This document shows positions 34,653-43,412 of a DNA stretch of 53,711 nt, one piece after another. The stretch is from an uncultured Clostridia bacterium. Its GTDB lineage: Bacteria > Bacillota > Clostridia > Christensenellales > UBA3700. The notes below the pieces were generated by a model, which saw nothing but the letters and a program-made list of their open reading frames with translations, was not told the origin of the DNA and searched no databases. The position numbers and the translations under genes are program-made. How positions within the stretch are numbered: position 1 is the stretch's first letter; each line of letters starts with the position of its first letter. The stretch spans positions 1-53,711 of the forward strand of contig CALGRX010000005.1 in the NCBI GenBank assembly GCA_937880755.1. Direction: 5' to 3'.

Positions 34653-35969
34653 ATGAACTATAGAGAAACGATGAACGTCAACGAAAAGGGACACCTTCAA
34701 ATCGGTGGCGTTGACTGTGTAGATTTGGTTGCCAAATATTCCACGCCATTGTACGTAATGGACGAGGATTATATCAGAGGTGTCGTGAGAGCCTTTAGAA
34801 ATACCGTTGCCAATACGTACGGCTACGGCAACGTTGCTTATGCTTCCAAGGCTTTTAGTTGCAAGTCAATCTACAAAATAATGAAAGAAGAAAATAGCAA
34901 CATAGACGTCGTTTCGGCGGGCGAGCTATATACCGCTATCAGTGCCGGGTTCGATCCTGCCAAGGCGTATTTTCACGGCAACAATAAGTTGGTGTCTGAA
35001 CTAGAATATGCTATATCCAACGGCGTAGGCGTGATAGTCGTGGACAATCTCGAAGAGGTAGATCTTATCGACGAGATATGCGCCAAATATTCGCGCAAGC
35101 AAAAGGTGCTTATCCGTACCAATCCCGGCGTTGAGGCGCATACGCACACCTTTATTCAGACTGCCAAGGTTGATAGCAAATTCGGCTTTTCTATTGCCAA
35201 CGGAGACGCCCTCGAAGTAATCAACAAAATCAAAAAATCGGGCAACGTATATTTTAGAGGCTTGCATTGTCATATCGGTTCGCAAATTTTCGACAAGTCG
35301 GCGTTTGCATTGGCTGTCGAAGTAATGACCGACTTCATTGCCAACCTCAAAGAGCAAGGTATAGAGGTAGAGGAGCTCAATCTCGGCGGCGGCTTTGGCG
35401 TACATTATAGCGGGGACGACCCTAAGTTCAATATCAGAGAATATTGCGAATACGTCGAGCTTCTCACCAAAACTCTGTGCGATTGCGTGGCTAAAAAGAA
35501 CATAACCAAACCCTACTTTATGATAGAGCCGGGTAGAAGTATCGTAGGCGAAGCAGGCGTTACGCTTTATAGTGTTGGGGCAATCAAAGACATCAAGGGT
35601 ATCAGAAAGTACTTAGCTATCGACGGCGGTATGACCGACAATATTCGTCCGGTGCTATACGACGCTAAGTACGAGGCGGTTATTGCCAATCGAGCCAACG
35701 AGGCGGGAGAGGAGGTCGTTACCATAGCGGGCAAATGCTGTGAGAGTGGTGACGTAATCATCAATGATATTTGCTTGCCTAAGGCGAAAAGAGGCGATAT
35801 TATAGCCGTATTTACCACGGGTGCATACAATTATTCTATGTCCAGCAATTACAATCGCAACCTCGTACCGCCTGTCGTGTTCGTATCGGGTGGCAAGAGT
35901 AGATACGCCGTCAAGCCTCAAACATACGAAGATTTGGTTCGCAACGACGTGGAGGAAGATTATCAATAA
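34653..35969 (+). CDS. lysA: Diaminopimelate decarboxylase
   Basis: 438 residues. PLP-dependent last step of lysine biosynthesis. The PLP lysine is K66 in AYASKAF. The HCHIGSQI segment, the GGGFGVHY glycine loop and the EPGRSIVGEAG motif are present, and the CESGD motif supplies the second active-site cysteine. An in-frame upstream start at 34587 coincides with the -35 box, so 34653 with GGAG is chosen. Its stop codon shares one base with the next gene's ATG. Confidence 0.96.
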   Translation: MNYRETMNVNEKGHLQIGGVDCVDLVAKYSTPLYVMDEDYIRGVVRAFRNTVANTYGYGNVAYASKAFSCKSIYKIMKEENSNIDVVSAGELYTAISAGFDPAKAYFHGNNKLVSELEYAISNGVGVIVVDNLEEVDLIDEICAKYSRKQKVLIRTNPGVEAHTHTFIQTAKVDSKFGFSIANGDALEVINKIKKSGNVYFRGLHCHIGSQIFDKSAFALAVEVMTDFIANLKEQGIEVEELNLGGGFGVHYSGDDPKFNIREYCEYVELLTKTLCDCVAKKNITKPYFMIEPGRSIVGEAGVTLYSVGAIKDIKGIRKYLAIDGGMTDNIRPVLYDAKYEAVIANRANEAGEEVVTIAGKCCESGDVIINDICLPKAKRGDIIAVFTTGAYNYSMSSNYNRNLVPPVVFVSGGKSRYAVKPQTYEDLVRNDVEEDYQ

Positions 35970-36703
35970 TGTTGTATATTATCCAAGCATTAGCCGACTA
36001 TCCTAGACTTGCCTTTTTGGGCGTTCTGGCATACCTCATTGCAATTTTGTTTGCAATAGTTTTGCACGAAATGGCGCACGGCTGGGTGGCGTACCTCAAC
36101 GGCGATTATACGGCGAAGATGCGAGGCAGGCTTTCGCTCAACCCTCTCAAGCATATTGACCCGATAGGTTTTTTGATGATGTTGGTGGTTGGATTTGGTT
36201 GGGCAAAACCCGTACCTATTGACCCTCGCAATTTTAGAGAGTACAAGAAGGGTATGATAACCGTATCCTTGGCAGGGGTGATTTGCAACTTTATCGTTGC
36301 TTTTTTGGCTACGGCTGTCTATGCGATTTTGATTGCTTGCACCAAAAACGTGGATTTAGCTATCTACGTAGGCCAAGAGATATCGGCGGGACAATACGCA
36401 TACTTCTTCTTCTCGTATTTGTTCCAATTTAGCATAATATTCAATTTGACTCTTATGGCGTTCAACCTGTTGCCTATTTATCCTTTGGACGGATTTAGAC
36501 TTTTTGAAACGCTTAGACCTTCTAGCAAATACGTAGATTTTATGTATAGATACGGCAATTACGTGCTTTTGATTTTGCTTATCGGTAGTAGCGTTTTGGG
36601 CAGAATTAGTCCATATCTCGATATATTCGGAATGTATATCGGCTTGGTACGCAACGTAGTCGGCAAGCTCTTCGGGTTGATATTCGGTATCAATATTATG
36701 TAG
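35969..36703 (+). CDS. M50-family (site-2 protease-like) membrane metallopeptidase
   Basis: 244 residues with about six hydrophobic segments. The zinc motif HEMAH lies at ~34-38 inside the second helix, and the second zinc-ligand motif is NLLPIYPLDG (~170-180). This is the S2P-M50-like group often found next to scpA in Clostridia. The substrate is unknown. It overlaps lysA by 1 nt and is followed after 6 nt by scpA. Confidence 0.9.
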   Translation: MLYIIQALADYPRLAFLGVLAYLIAILFAIVLHEMAHGWVAYLNGDYTAKMRGRLSLNPLKHIDPIGFLMMLVVGFGWAKPVPIDPRNFREYKKGMITVSLAGVICNFIVAFLATAVYAILIACTKNVDLAIYVGQEISAGQYAYFFFSYLFQFSIIFNLTLMAFNLLPIYPLDGFRLFETLRPSSKYVDFMYRYGNYVLLILLIGSSVLGRISPYLDIFGMYIGLVRNVVGKLFGLIFGINIM

Positions 36704-36709
36704 GTGATT

Positions 36710-37510
36710 ATGGCAAATTTTTTTGAGAAGCACGCCAGCGACGTAGTCAAGTTTAGTTTGCTTGATTTTGAAGGACCAATCGACTTGCTCTATACACTCA
36801 TAGTCGTAGAGGGTAAGTACGATTTGCTTACCTTTCCGCTTGCGCAAATCACTAGTCAATATATGCAATATATGGAAGGCGTTGGAGAATTAGACATGGA
36901 CGTAGCTTCCGACTTCGTATCCGTTGCCGCAACGCTATTAGAAATCAAATCCAAGGACGCTCTGCCTAAAGAAGAAATCGAGGACGAAGAATATATCGAA
37001 GAAGAAGATCCCGAAGAATTGCTCAGACGCAGGCTGCTCATGTACGCAATGTTCAAAGAGAAAGGCGAGGCTCTCAAGGCGAGAGAAACTCTCAACAAGT
37101 TTTATCGCAAGCCTGTCTTTACCGACAAGGACGCAATCATTGTTCTGAGCAATTTTGACCTAAACAATCTTATCGACGCATACGGTAGAATGCTCTTAAG
37201 ACTCAACGAAAAGGAGATTGCCTTTGCCACCAAGAAGATAGTCAAAGACCCTTACACGGTAGCTGACAAAATCAACTATATCGCCAAGCGAGTCGTAGAA
37301 CAAAAGAGTATCAAATTTAGTGAATTATTTGGCGAAAAGGTAGAGAAAAGCGAGAAAATATCGACCTTTCAAGCACTACTAGAGCTTATGAAAAAGCAAA
37401 TCGTCAAGGCGACTCAAGAGTCGTTTACCGACGATATTCTTATCGAATACAACGATGAAATCGACAGCGAATCAATAGACTATTCGCACTTGAGTGATAC
37501 GGAGGAGTAG
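36710..37510 (+). CDS. scpA: Segregation and condensation protein A
   Basis: 266 residues, kleisin subunit of the SMC condensin. The N-terminal FEGPIDLLYTLI region (~20-31) is the ScpA signature that contacts SMC. An acidic stretch (EEIEDEEYIEEEDPEELL) follows at ~85-105, and a C-terminal winged-helix region closes the protein. A GTG at 36704 is in frame, but the ATG at 36710 has the better spacing to AGGTG. Confidence 0.94.
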   Translation: MANFFEKHASDVVKFSLLDFEGPIDLLYTLIVVEGKYDLLTFPLAQITSQYMQYMEGVGELDMDVASDFVSVAATLLEIKSKDALPKEEIEDEEYIEEEDPEELLRRRLLMYAMFKEKGEALKARETLNKFYRKPVFTDKDAIIVLSNFDLNNLIDAYGRMLLRLNEKEIAFATKKIVKDPYTVADKINYIAKRVVEQKSIKFSELFGEKVEKSEKISTFQALLELMKKQIVKATQESFTDDILIEYNDEIDSESIDYSHLSDTEE

Positions 37511-37511
37511 A

Positions 37512-38231
37512 ATGAAAAATTTGATCAACGTCGTAGAGGCGATAATATTTGCGGCGGGTGTGCCTATCAGTAGACAAGATATATTGTCCAAACTTCCCGA
37601 TGACGTGTCCAGACGCAATCTCAACGACGCTATAGCCGAGTTGGAGACAAAGTATAGCGGAGATTGCGGTATTAGATTGGAAGTTTTCAACGACAAGGTA
37701 CAGTTTTGTTCCAATAGCAAATACGGCGAAATCGTAGCCGAAGTATTGCAACCCGTCAAAGAAAAAGAACTCTCTAAGATATTGGTAGAGGTGCTGTCGA
37801 TTATTGCGTATCAACAACCAATTACGCGTAGCGAAATAGAAGAAATCAGAGGTGTAAGTCCCGACTACGCTATCAGCGTACTTCTCAAAGCCGACCTCAT
37901 CAAAAGTTGCGGGTTCAAGCAATCTCCGGGAAAACCCGTATTGTACGGCACTACGGAAGAATTCCTCAAAAAGTTTGAATTGCATTCCATTGACGAACTG
38001 CCTGACTACGGTGAGGTTATGAAGCGACTTATCGAATACGGCAACTTCAACGCTCAAACGGAAGGTTTGTATAGAGAAATTCAATTATCCGACGATTTTG
38101 AAGGACCAACGTCAAGTCAAATCCAACAGCTAGACGAGTTGGATGCTATGCTCGATAGCAACAATCCCGACTTTTTGGAGGGTGAAGACTTCGTTACCTT
38201 CGAGAGCGACGATGATACCATAGGCGTTTGA
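37512..38231 (+). CDS. scpB: Segregation and condensation protein B
   Basis: 239 residues, tandem winged-helix partner of ScpA. Family sequences include EAIIFAAGVPIS at the N-terminus, LSIIAYQQPITRSEIEEIRGV (~100-120) and GRP-like GKPVLYGTTEEFL (~150). GGAGGAG inside the end of scpA sets the start at 37512. The C-terminal ~50 residues are acidic, as in other ScpB. Confidence 0.94.
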   Translation: MKNLINVVEAIIFAAGVPISRQDILSKLPDDVSRRNLNDAIAELETKYSGDCGIRLEVFNDKVQFCSNSKYGEIVAEVLQPVKEKELSKILVEVLSIIAYQQPITRSEIEEIRGVSPDYAISVLLKADLIKSCGFKQSPGKPVLYGTTEEFLKKFELHSIDELPDYGEVMKRLIEYGNFNAQTEGLYREIQLSDDFEGPTSSQIQQLDELDAMLDSNNPDFLEGEDFVTFESDDDTIGV

Positions 38232-38320
38232 TTGACGCTTTTAGGATAATTATTTGCAAATATAATTTATTATAGACAATACGGTTTAGGCTTGCCCAAT
38301 CAACTTAATATAATTATTCA

Positions 38321-38346
38321 AAAAGAGGATTTTTCCTCTTTTTTTG
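38321..38346 (+). terminator. Intrinsic terminator after scpB
   Basis: AAAAGAGGA (38321-38329) pairs with TCCTCTTTT (38334-38342) over a TTTT loop and runs into further T residues. It ends only about 5 nt before the next possible start codon. Confidence 0.8.
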
Positions 38347-38350
38347 TATT

Positions 38351-38947
38351 TTGGCGGTAATTGCACACAACAATGGTATGACTTGGATAGTTGGTATTGT
38401 TACGTTGATTTTGCAACTATTTTTGATATTGTTTTCGAGTGTAATTATGAGAGGGTATTTTGACTCGCGCAACGGCAAAATTAGCTTAGAATTGACGTTT
38501 TTGAGAGTGTTGTTGTTAAAAGCCGTCTTGTTTGAATGCAAGGGTAAACTCTATTATCAAATAGGTAAAAGAGATTTCAAAAGAATAAAGCTATCAAATC
38601 TCAACAAAAGCATAGACGAGACCAAACATACTTCACGAGAAAAGACAAATTTTACTAGATTGTTGCCTATACCTCTAGATAGCTTACGCGTCAATTTATC
38701 CTATTGTGCTACCGACGTTTTAAGCGCTACGTTTAGACCGCTACTTGAGACCTTTGGTGGGATGATAGACTATTTTTGTAGTCGCTTTATTAAATGCAAC
38801 GATACTTCGGTCGTTATCAACGACGCTATAAGTAGACAAGGCTTTATGCTTTCGGTAGGTGCAAGTATTAAGGTGTTGACGATTTTGAAGATAGTGGCTC
38901 AAAAGCTTTTATATAAGCAAAAAAAACAGCCAAAAGATAAATCGTAA
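38351..38947 (+). CDS. DUF2953-like membrane-anchored protein
   Basis: 198 residues from a TTG at 38351, or 189 from the ATG at 38378. One N-terminal transmembrane segment (~12-33) and a basic cytosolic domain, with the LPIPLDSLRVNLSYCATDVLSATFRPLLE segment in the middle, fit DUF2953. The position between scpB and ytfJ is the normal one for this family in Clostridia. Neither start has a ribosome binding site and a terminator lies immediately upstream, so the start and expression are uncertain. Function is unknown, possibly sporulation-linked by context. Confidence 0.7.
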   Translation: MAVIAHNNGMTWIVGIVTLILQLFLILFSSVIMRGYFDSRNGKISLELTFLRVLLLKAVLFECKGKLYYQIGKRDFKRIKLSNLNKSIDETKHTSREKTNFTRLLPIPLDSLRVNLSYCATDVLSATFRPLLETFGGMIDYFCSRFIKCNDTSVVINDAISRQGFMLSVGASIKVLTILKIVAQKLLYKQKKQPKDKS

Positions 38948-38994
38948 CCAAAATTAAAACAACTATTGAGTAAAAATTGTGATATCGATACGTA

Positions 38995-39104
38995 ATCAAG
39001 TGAGTTCTTGATAGTAATCAAATTATTATTGGTACTTGATAAAAATTACTAATTTACAAACAATATAATTGTCTACTTTTGATAAGGATAATTGACAATC
39101 AAGA
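38995..39104 (+). promoter_or_regulatory. Cluster of ATCAAG/CTTGAT words upstream of ytfJ
   Basis: ATCAAG (38995-39000) and CTTGAT (39007-39012) form a hairpin or dyad. Further CTTGAT at 39035 and ATCAAG near 39098 recur in the same gap, with related ATCAA/TTGAT words between. This may be an operator. No clear sigma-A, sigma-F or sigma-G promoter could be assigned. Confidence 0.35.
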
Positions 39105-39123
39105 AAAGATAAGGGGGTAGAGT

Positions 39124-39477
39124 ATGAACGATATACAAGATATTATGAGTAGCGCTCTCAACAGTCTAAAGGGTGTGGTTGAGAGTGATTCTGCCGTATC
39201 CAAACCGATAACCATGCCCGACGGCACGACTATCGTACCTATGTCCAAGATAACGATAGGTATAGCGAGCGGTGGGGGAGAAATCAACAAAAATAAGGAA
39301 TACGACGTATTCAATATGCCGTTTGCAGGTGGTGGCGGAGGTGGAATATCTATCACGCCACTAGGCTTTTTGGTTTGTTACGACGAGGGTTTTAGATTGA
39401 TTAAGGTGGAAGATAAGGAGAAGGAAGAGAGATGGAAAGATTTGATAACTCTGGCAACAAAAGTCATCAAAAGATAA
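39124..39477 (+). CDS. ytfJ: Sporulation protein YtfJ family
   Basis: 117 residues. The family core is present: an N-terminal helix (MSSALNSLKGVVE), TMPDGTTIVPMSKITIGIASGGGE, a glycine-rich patch (AGGGGGGISITPLGFLV) and a hydrophilic end. In Bacillus ytfJ is expressed in the forespore. GGGGGT precedes the ATG. The 3' end overlaps the following carboxypeptidase gene by 46 nt. Confidence 0.92.
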   Translation: MNDIQDIMSSALNSLKGVVESDSAVSKPITMPDGTTIVPMSKITIGIASGGGEINKNKEYDVFNMPFAGGGGGGISITPLGFLVCYDEGFRLIKVEDKEKEERWKDLITLATKVIKR

Positions 39478-40355
39478 AATTAGTGCTCAAATACTTCTCA
39501 ATTATTGCAATATTTATAATAATATCAACTTTTTTATTACCTACAATAATATTTTGTAGACTAAGTAAAGATAACGATGTTGCAACTACGATGCAGTCGC
39601 TTGACGCAGTTAAATACAATTCTTCAAGCGCGACAATCGTTATAGAACAATCTTCTAAGAAGGTCTTGTCAAGCAACAATTCACGCGTTAGACTTGCTAT
39701 GGCTAGCACTACCAAAATTATGACGGCATTGGTAGTGCTGGATAATATCGCAGACGTAGACATTCAGCTTGCAATCCCTGAGCAAGCCGTCGGCGTGGAG
39801 GGGTCGTCGGTATATCTTAGACGCAACGAGATATGGAGCGTGAGAGATTTACTCTATGCTCTAATGCTCAGAAGTGGCAACGACGCCTCCGTTGCGCTTG
39901 CAATAGCCGTATGCGGAAGCGTACAATTCTTCGTTGATATGATGAATGCTAAGGTTGAAGAATTGGGACTTAAAGACACTCATTTTACCAACCCGCACGG
40001 ATTGCACGACGACGAACACTATACTACCGCATACGATTTGGCTATTATCACTGCTAAGGCTATGCAGAATCCTTTATTTAAGACTATAGTTTCGGCGAAA
40101 TCGTACGTCGTAGAGGGCAACTATACACACGACAAATATTACTTCGGCAACAAAAACAAGATGTTATTGATGATGGATGGCGCCGACGGAGTCAAGACGG
40201 GCTATACCAAAAATTCCGGCAGATGTTTGGTAAGTTCGGCTACTCGTGAGGGTAAACAGCTGATTTGCGTGGTGCTCAACGTTCACGATATGTGGAACGT
40301 CAGCAAAAATCTATTAGAAAAAGGATTTGAGCAATTGCAAAATAGCAAAGCTTAA
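39432..40355 (+). CDS. dacB: D-alanyl-D-alanine carboxypeptidase, DacB-like
   Basis: 307 residues. One membrane segment (~17-42) is followed by an S11 peptidase domain with STTK (92-95), SGN (148-150) and KTG (255-257). There is no C-terminal beta domain, so it is shorter than DacF. Position near scpAB-ytfJ and before rluB is that of dacB, the spore-cortex carboxypeptidase. The usual next genes spmA and spmB are absent. The start at 39432 has AGGAGAAGG upstream but overlaps ytfJ by 46 nt; a GTG at 39483 is the alternative. Confidence 0.9.
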   Translation: MERFDNSGNKSHQKIKLVLKYFSIIAIFIIISTFLLPTIIFCRLSKDNDVATTMQSLDAVKYNSSSATIVIEQSSKKVLSSNNSRVRLAMASTTKIMTALVVLDNIADVDIQLAIPEQAVGVEGSSVYLRRNEIWSVRDLLYALMLRSGNDASVALAIAVCGSVQFFVDMMNAKVEELGLKDTHFTNPHGLHDDEHYTTAYDLAIITAKAMQNPLFKTIVSAKSYVVEGNYTHDKYYFGNKNKMLLMMDGADGVKTGYTKNSGRCLVSSATREGKQLICVVLNVHDMWNVSKNLLEKGFEQLQNSKA

Positions 40356-40424
40356 GATATCGCCGACTTAGTAAGGTTATATGCAAAATATATGTCAAAT
40401 TGCTTCGATCTAACGCACAAATAC

Positions 40425-40453
40425 TTGCATTTCGGGTCGAGGCAATTTATAAT
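40425..40453 (+). promoter_or_regulatory. rluB promoter
   Basis: TTGCAT (40425-40430), 17-nt spacer, TATAAT (40448-40453). Confidence 0.75.
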
Positions 40454-40471
40454 ATATTCGGAGAACGAACC

Positions 40472-41179
40472 ATGGAAAGACTAAACAGATTTTTAGCTCG
40501 CAACGGGGTAGCTTCGAGACGCAACGCCGACAAAATGATTGCCGAAGGACAAGTAAAGGTCAACGGCGAAGTCGTTGATCGCCTTGGCGCAACCATCAAT
40601 CCCGACAACGACGTAGTTACTTGCAACGGAGTGACTGTCAAAGCCGTCAAGCCGGTCTACATAATGTTTTATAAGCCCAAGGGCTGTATCACCACCAAAA
40701 AGGACGAATTGGGGCGCAAGACGATATTCGATTACGTAACGGTAGACGTGGCTGGGCTAGTTCCTGTCGGTAGACTTGACTACGAAACGGAAGGCTTACT
40801 TTTGCTCACCAACGACGGACAGCTTGCGCACGCATTGACTCACCCAAGTCACGAAATTCCTAAGACTTACGTCGTCAAAGTAGAGGGTGAAATTCCCGAG
40901 CACAATCTTGCGCAGCTTCGCAAGGGGGTACTTGTAGACGGTGTCAAGACCAAGCGTAGCAAAGTCAAATTGTTAGAATACAAAGACGGAATATCCAAAA
41001 TTCAAGTCACCATTTACGAGGGGAGAAATAGACAAATTCGCAAGATGTTCGAGGCAATAGACAAGGAAGTCATATTCCTCAAGAGGACTGCCGTTGCCGA
41101 TTTGAGACTTGGCGGTCTGTCTAGAGGCGGATACAGATACCTCAACGACTTTGAAATAGACTATCTCAAGAGGCTTTGA
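40472..41179 (+). CDS. rluB: Pseudouridine synthase RluB/RsuA family
   Basis: 235 residues. The S4 RNA-binding domain (~1-60, LNRFLARNGVASRRNADKMI) is followed by the catalytic domain with D103 in GRLDYETEGLLLLTNDG. Likely modifies 23S rRNA, by its place near scpAB and dacB as in Bacillus. The start at 40472 is set by GGAGAACG upstream. The gene has its own promoter and terminator. Confidence 0.93.
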   Translation: MERLNRFLARNGVASRRNADKMIAEGQVKVNGEVVDRLGATINPDNDVVTCNGVTVKAVKPVYIMFYKPKGCITTKKDELGRKTIFDYVTVDVAGLVPVGRLDYETEGLLLLTNDGQLAHALTHPSHEIPKTYVVKVEGEIPEHNLAQLRKGVLVDGVKTKRSKVKLLEYKDGISKIQVTIYEGRNRQIRKMFEAIDKEVIFLKRTAVADLRLGGLSRGGYRYLNDFEIDYLKRL

Positions 41180-41198
41180 TAGAATTATTCGATTATGA

Positions 41199-41227
41199 CA
41201 ACGGCGTTTTATGCCGTTGCTTTTTTT
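41199..41227 (+). terminator. Intrinsic terminator after rluB
   Basis: CAACGGC (41199-41205) pairs with GCCGTTG (41213-41219), followed by C and seven T residues. Confidence 0.85.
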
Positions 41228-41472
41228 GCTTAACTATATTGTATTATCATTACTTTTGAGCAATCTTTGCGTAATTCTAACGTTGTCGTATATTTTTGTC
41301 GATAATTGGCTTACAAATATAGCATAGCAAATTCCACAGTAACGCATAATAGAATAATTTACTCAAAATCAGCTTAATAAAAACCTAAAATAATATTTTT
41401 CTTTATTTTTTGTTTACAATTATACACAAATATTATTTTTATTCAATTTACATACAAATGTACTGCAAATCC

Positions 41473-41501
41473 TTGCAAAATTTTTAACAAAAATATATAA
41501 T
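41473..41501 (+). promoter_or_regulatory. Promoter of the decarboxylase operon
   Basis: TTGCAA (41473-41478), 17-nt spacer, TATAAT (41496-41501). A ~34-nt leader contains GGAGG (41532-41536). Confidence 0.75.
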
Positions 41502-41541
41502 GCTATTTGGTAAAATTATACAATACTATTTGGAGGTAAAT

Positions 41542-42939
41542 ATGGAGAATAAAAATCTCTCAACTTTCTCTAAGGCGCTGGACAAAGCTTGTTCCAAGAT
41601 CAAGTCTTTCGTCAACGATATCGTAGACGCCGAGAGTTTTGTAGAGACTGACGCTTTCCTTACCGGCAAAGGCTTTGACAGTGCCCTCGAGGCTCTGGGC
41701 GAAGGTGTAATCACGGGTTACGCTACCATACAAGGGCATCCCGTTCATCTTTTCGCTCAAAACGCCGAGGTGCTCAAAGGAAGTATGTCTCAGGCTCAAG
41801 AAGCAAAGATTAGCAAAGCAATGCAAAGAGCAGTCAGTGCGGGAGTACCGTTCGTATCGATTATCGATTGTAGCGGTGCAAGAGTAGGCGAAGGTGCGGC
41901 TGTTTTGGAGAGCTACGCTCAACTTATATACAACGGTGCCGCATTGACCAGCAACGTGCCTCATATCGTCATCGTCAAGGGTGTAGCCGTAGGTATGATG
42001 GCGACTTACGTTGCGGGCGCAGACTTCGTCTTTATGTCCAAGGATGCGATTATGTCGGTCAATTCTCCAATGTACCTTGCTTCCGACGTCAAGAATTTCC
42101 CTGTCAACTACACACAGCTTATCGGATACGACAACTACGCCAAGAGCACCGATTTGGCTCAATTTGTTTACAAGGATACCGCCGATTTGAGTGCTCAACT
42201 TGCGCGTTTGTTCGCTACGGTTTTGCCGGCGGACGAAGATGAGAGCGAAGACGATCCTAATCGTATCGATCCCGCTCTTGACGGAGTATTGAATGCCACT
42301 CAAAGGACCGAGAGCATATGCGACAAGGGTAGCGTGATTACTTTCAACGAGGGCTATGCTCCCGAAGTCGTTTGCAGCCTTGCCAAAATCAACGGCATTT
42401 CCGTCGGTGTAATAGCTACCGAAGGCGACTATATAAGTCAGGAGGGCGTTGAGAAGGCTACCGATTTTATCGACAAACTCGAAAGTTTCGATTTGCCTCT
42501 CGTTACGCTCGTAGATACCTTGGGTGTCAATCCTACGCTTGAACAAGAGCTTGGTGGTTTTGCTAAGAAGACCAATCGTCTTATGCAGACCATTGCGTCG
42601 AGCAGTATTGCCAAAATCGGCGTAGCGGTAGGCAACGCGGTCGGTTTCGGATATAGTGCGTTTATGAGCAAGAGTTTGGGCTTTGGATACACGCTTGCTT
42701 GCGAGCATTCCGTCATCAGTCCTATATCTTCCGACACCGCAGTAGTCGCTATGATGAACGACCAACTCAAAGAGGGTGGTAACAGTGAACAATTGCGTGC
42801 AAAGCTTGCCGAAAAATATCAACAAATACAAGCCAATCCGCTCGTAGCGGCTAAGGACGGCTACGTCGACAACGTAATCGAGGCGTGCAATATCAGACCT
42901 TACGTATCGTCGGCGTTGCTAATGTTGCTCGGCTTGTGA
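41542..42939 (+). CDS. mmdA: Acyl-CoA carboxyltransferase subunit, MmdA/12S-like
   Basis: 465 residues, somewhat shorter than the ~510 of MmdA. The two crotonase-like carboxyltransferase halves are visible: CSGARVGEGAAVLESY and GVAVGMMATYVAGADFVFMSKDA in the first, GVNPTLEQELGGFAKKTNRLM and GNAVGFGYSAFMSKSLG in the second. The N-terminal GKLTARER block of classical MmdA is not recognisable. It moves CO2 between biotin and an acyl-CoA (methylmalonyl- or malonyl-CoA type); the substrate is not determinable. It is the first gene of a five-gene biotin/Na+ operon. Confidence 0.82.
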   Translation: MENKNLSTFSKALDKACSKIKSFVNDIVDAESFVETDAFLTGKGFDSALEALGEGVITGYATIQGHPVHLFAQNAEVLKGSMSQAQEAKISKAMQRAVSAGVPFVSIIDCSGARVGEGAAVLESYAQLIYNGAALTSNVPHIVIVKGVAVGMMATYVAGADFVFMSKDAIMSVNSPMYLASDVKNFPVNYTQLIGYDNYAKSTDLAQFVYKDTADLSAQLARLFATVLPADEDESEDDPNRIDPALDGVLNATQRTESICDKGSVITFNEGYAPEVVCSLAKINGISVGVIATEGDYISQEGVEKATDFIDKLESFDLPLVTLVDTLGVNPTLEQELGGFAKKTNRLMQTIASSSIAKIGVAVGNAVGFGYSAFMSKSLGFGYTLACEHSVISPISSDTAVVAMMNDQLKEGGNSEQLRAKLAEKYQQIQANPLVAAKDGYVDNVIEACNIRPYVSSALLMLLGL

Positions 42940-42947
42940 GGTGCAAG

Positions 42948-43385
42948 ATGAAGAGAGCAAAAATTATATTTTCAATAATTTTGCTTGTTTGTCTAATGTC
43001 GTTGTTGGTAGGTTGCACGCTAGAATACGGCAATCCCGACAGCCTCGGCATAGGTGATATGTCTGTCGGCAGAAGAATTACCACGGGACTATTGGTTTCG
43101 GTTTTGGGCATAGGAATGGTATTTGTCGTCCTAATAGTATTGATATTATTTATCAAACTTTTGGAAGTGTTGCTCAATTTGTTCAAAAATATGAAGAAAC
43201 CTCAAAAGCCTGTCGAAGCCAAGTCGCAACCCGTTGCACAAACGGCGGTAGTCGAGGACAATCAAGCAGAGGAAGAAGTAGTCGCAGCGATTACGGTGGC
43301 ACTCGTAGCGTATTACGAGTCCAACGGCGTCGTAATCACGTCCAGCTTGCCTTTCAAGGTTCGCTCAATCAAACAAATAAAATAA
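42948..43385 (+). CDS. oadG: Na+-translocating decarboxylase gamma subunit (OadG-like)
   Basis: 145 residues. An N-terminal hydrophobic segment ends in LVGC, which could be a signal/lipobox. The membrane helix GLLVSVLGIGMVFVVLIVLILF (two hydrophobic parts) is the OadG anchor. A Pro/Lys/Glu-rich linker and a C-terminal segment (EEVVAAITVALVAYYES) follow, as in fused or extended OadG proteins. It anchors the carboxyltransferase to OadB. GAGGTG precedes the ATG. The start is 8 nt after the carboxyltransferase stop. Confidence 0.8.
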   Translation: MKRAKIIFSIILLVCLMSLLVGCTLEYGNPDSLGIGDMSVGRRITTGLLVSVLGIGMVFVVLIVLILFIKLLEVLLNLFKNMKKPQKPVEAKSQPVAQTAVVEDNQAEEEVVAAITVALVAYYESNGVVITSSLPFKVRSIKQIK

Positions 43386-43412
43386 ATATCCATACACTAA
43401 TAGGAGAGTATT

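Larger units (their letters stand above)
41180..41541 (+). other. 362-nt AT-rich intergenic region before the decarboxylase operon
   Basis: No gene. It holds the rluB terminator (41199-41227), a TTTGTCGAT word (41295-41303, 8/9 match to a 0A box), long A/T runs and the operon promoter (41473-41501). The -10 region is followed by two near-copies of ATRCTATTTGG (41502-41512 and 41523-41533). Confidence 0.6.

Noticed and set aside
41560..42831. 423-codon reverse-strand frame across the MmdA-like gene
   Set aside because: Shadow of a conserved carboxyltransferase; composition and lack of motifs argue against coding.
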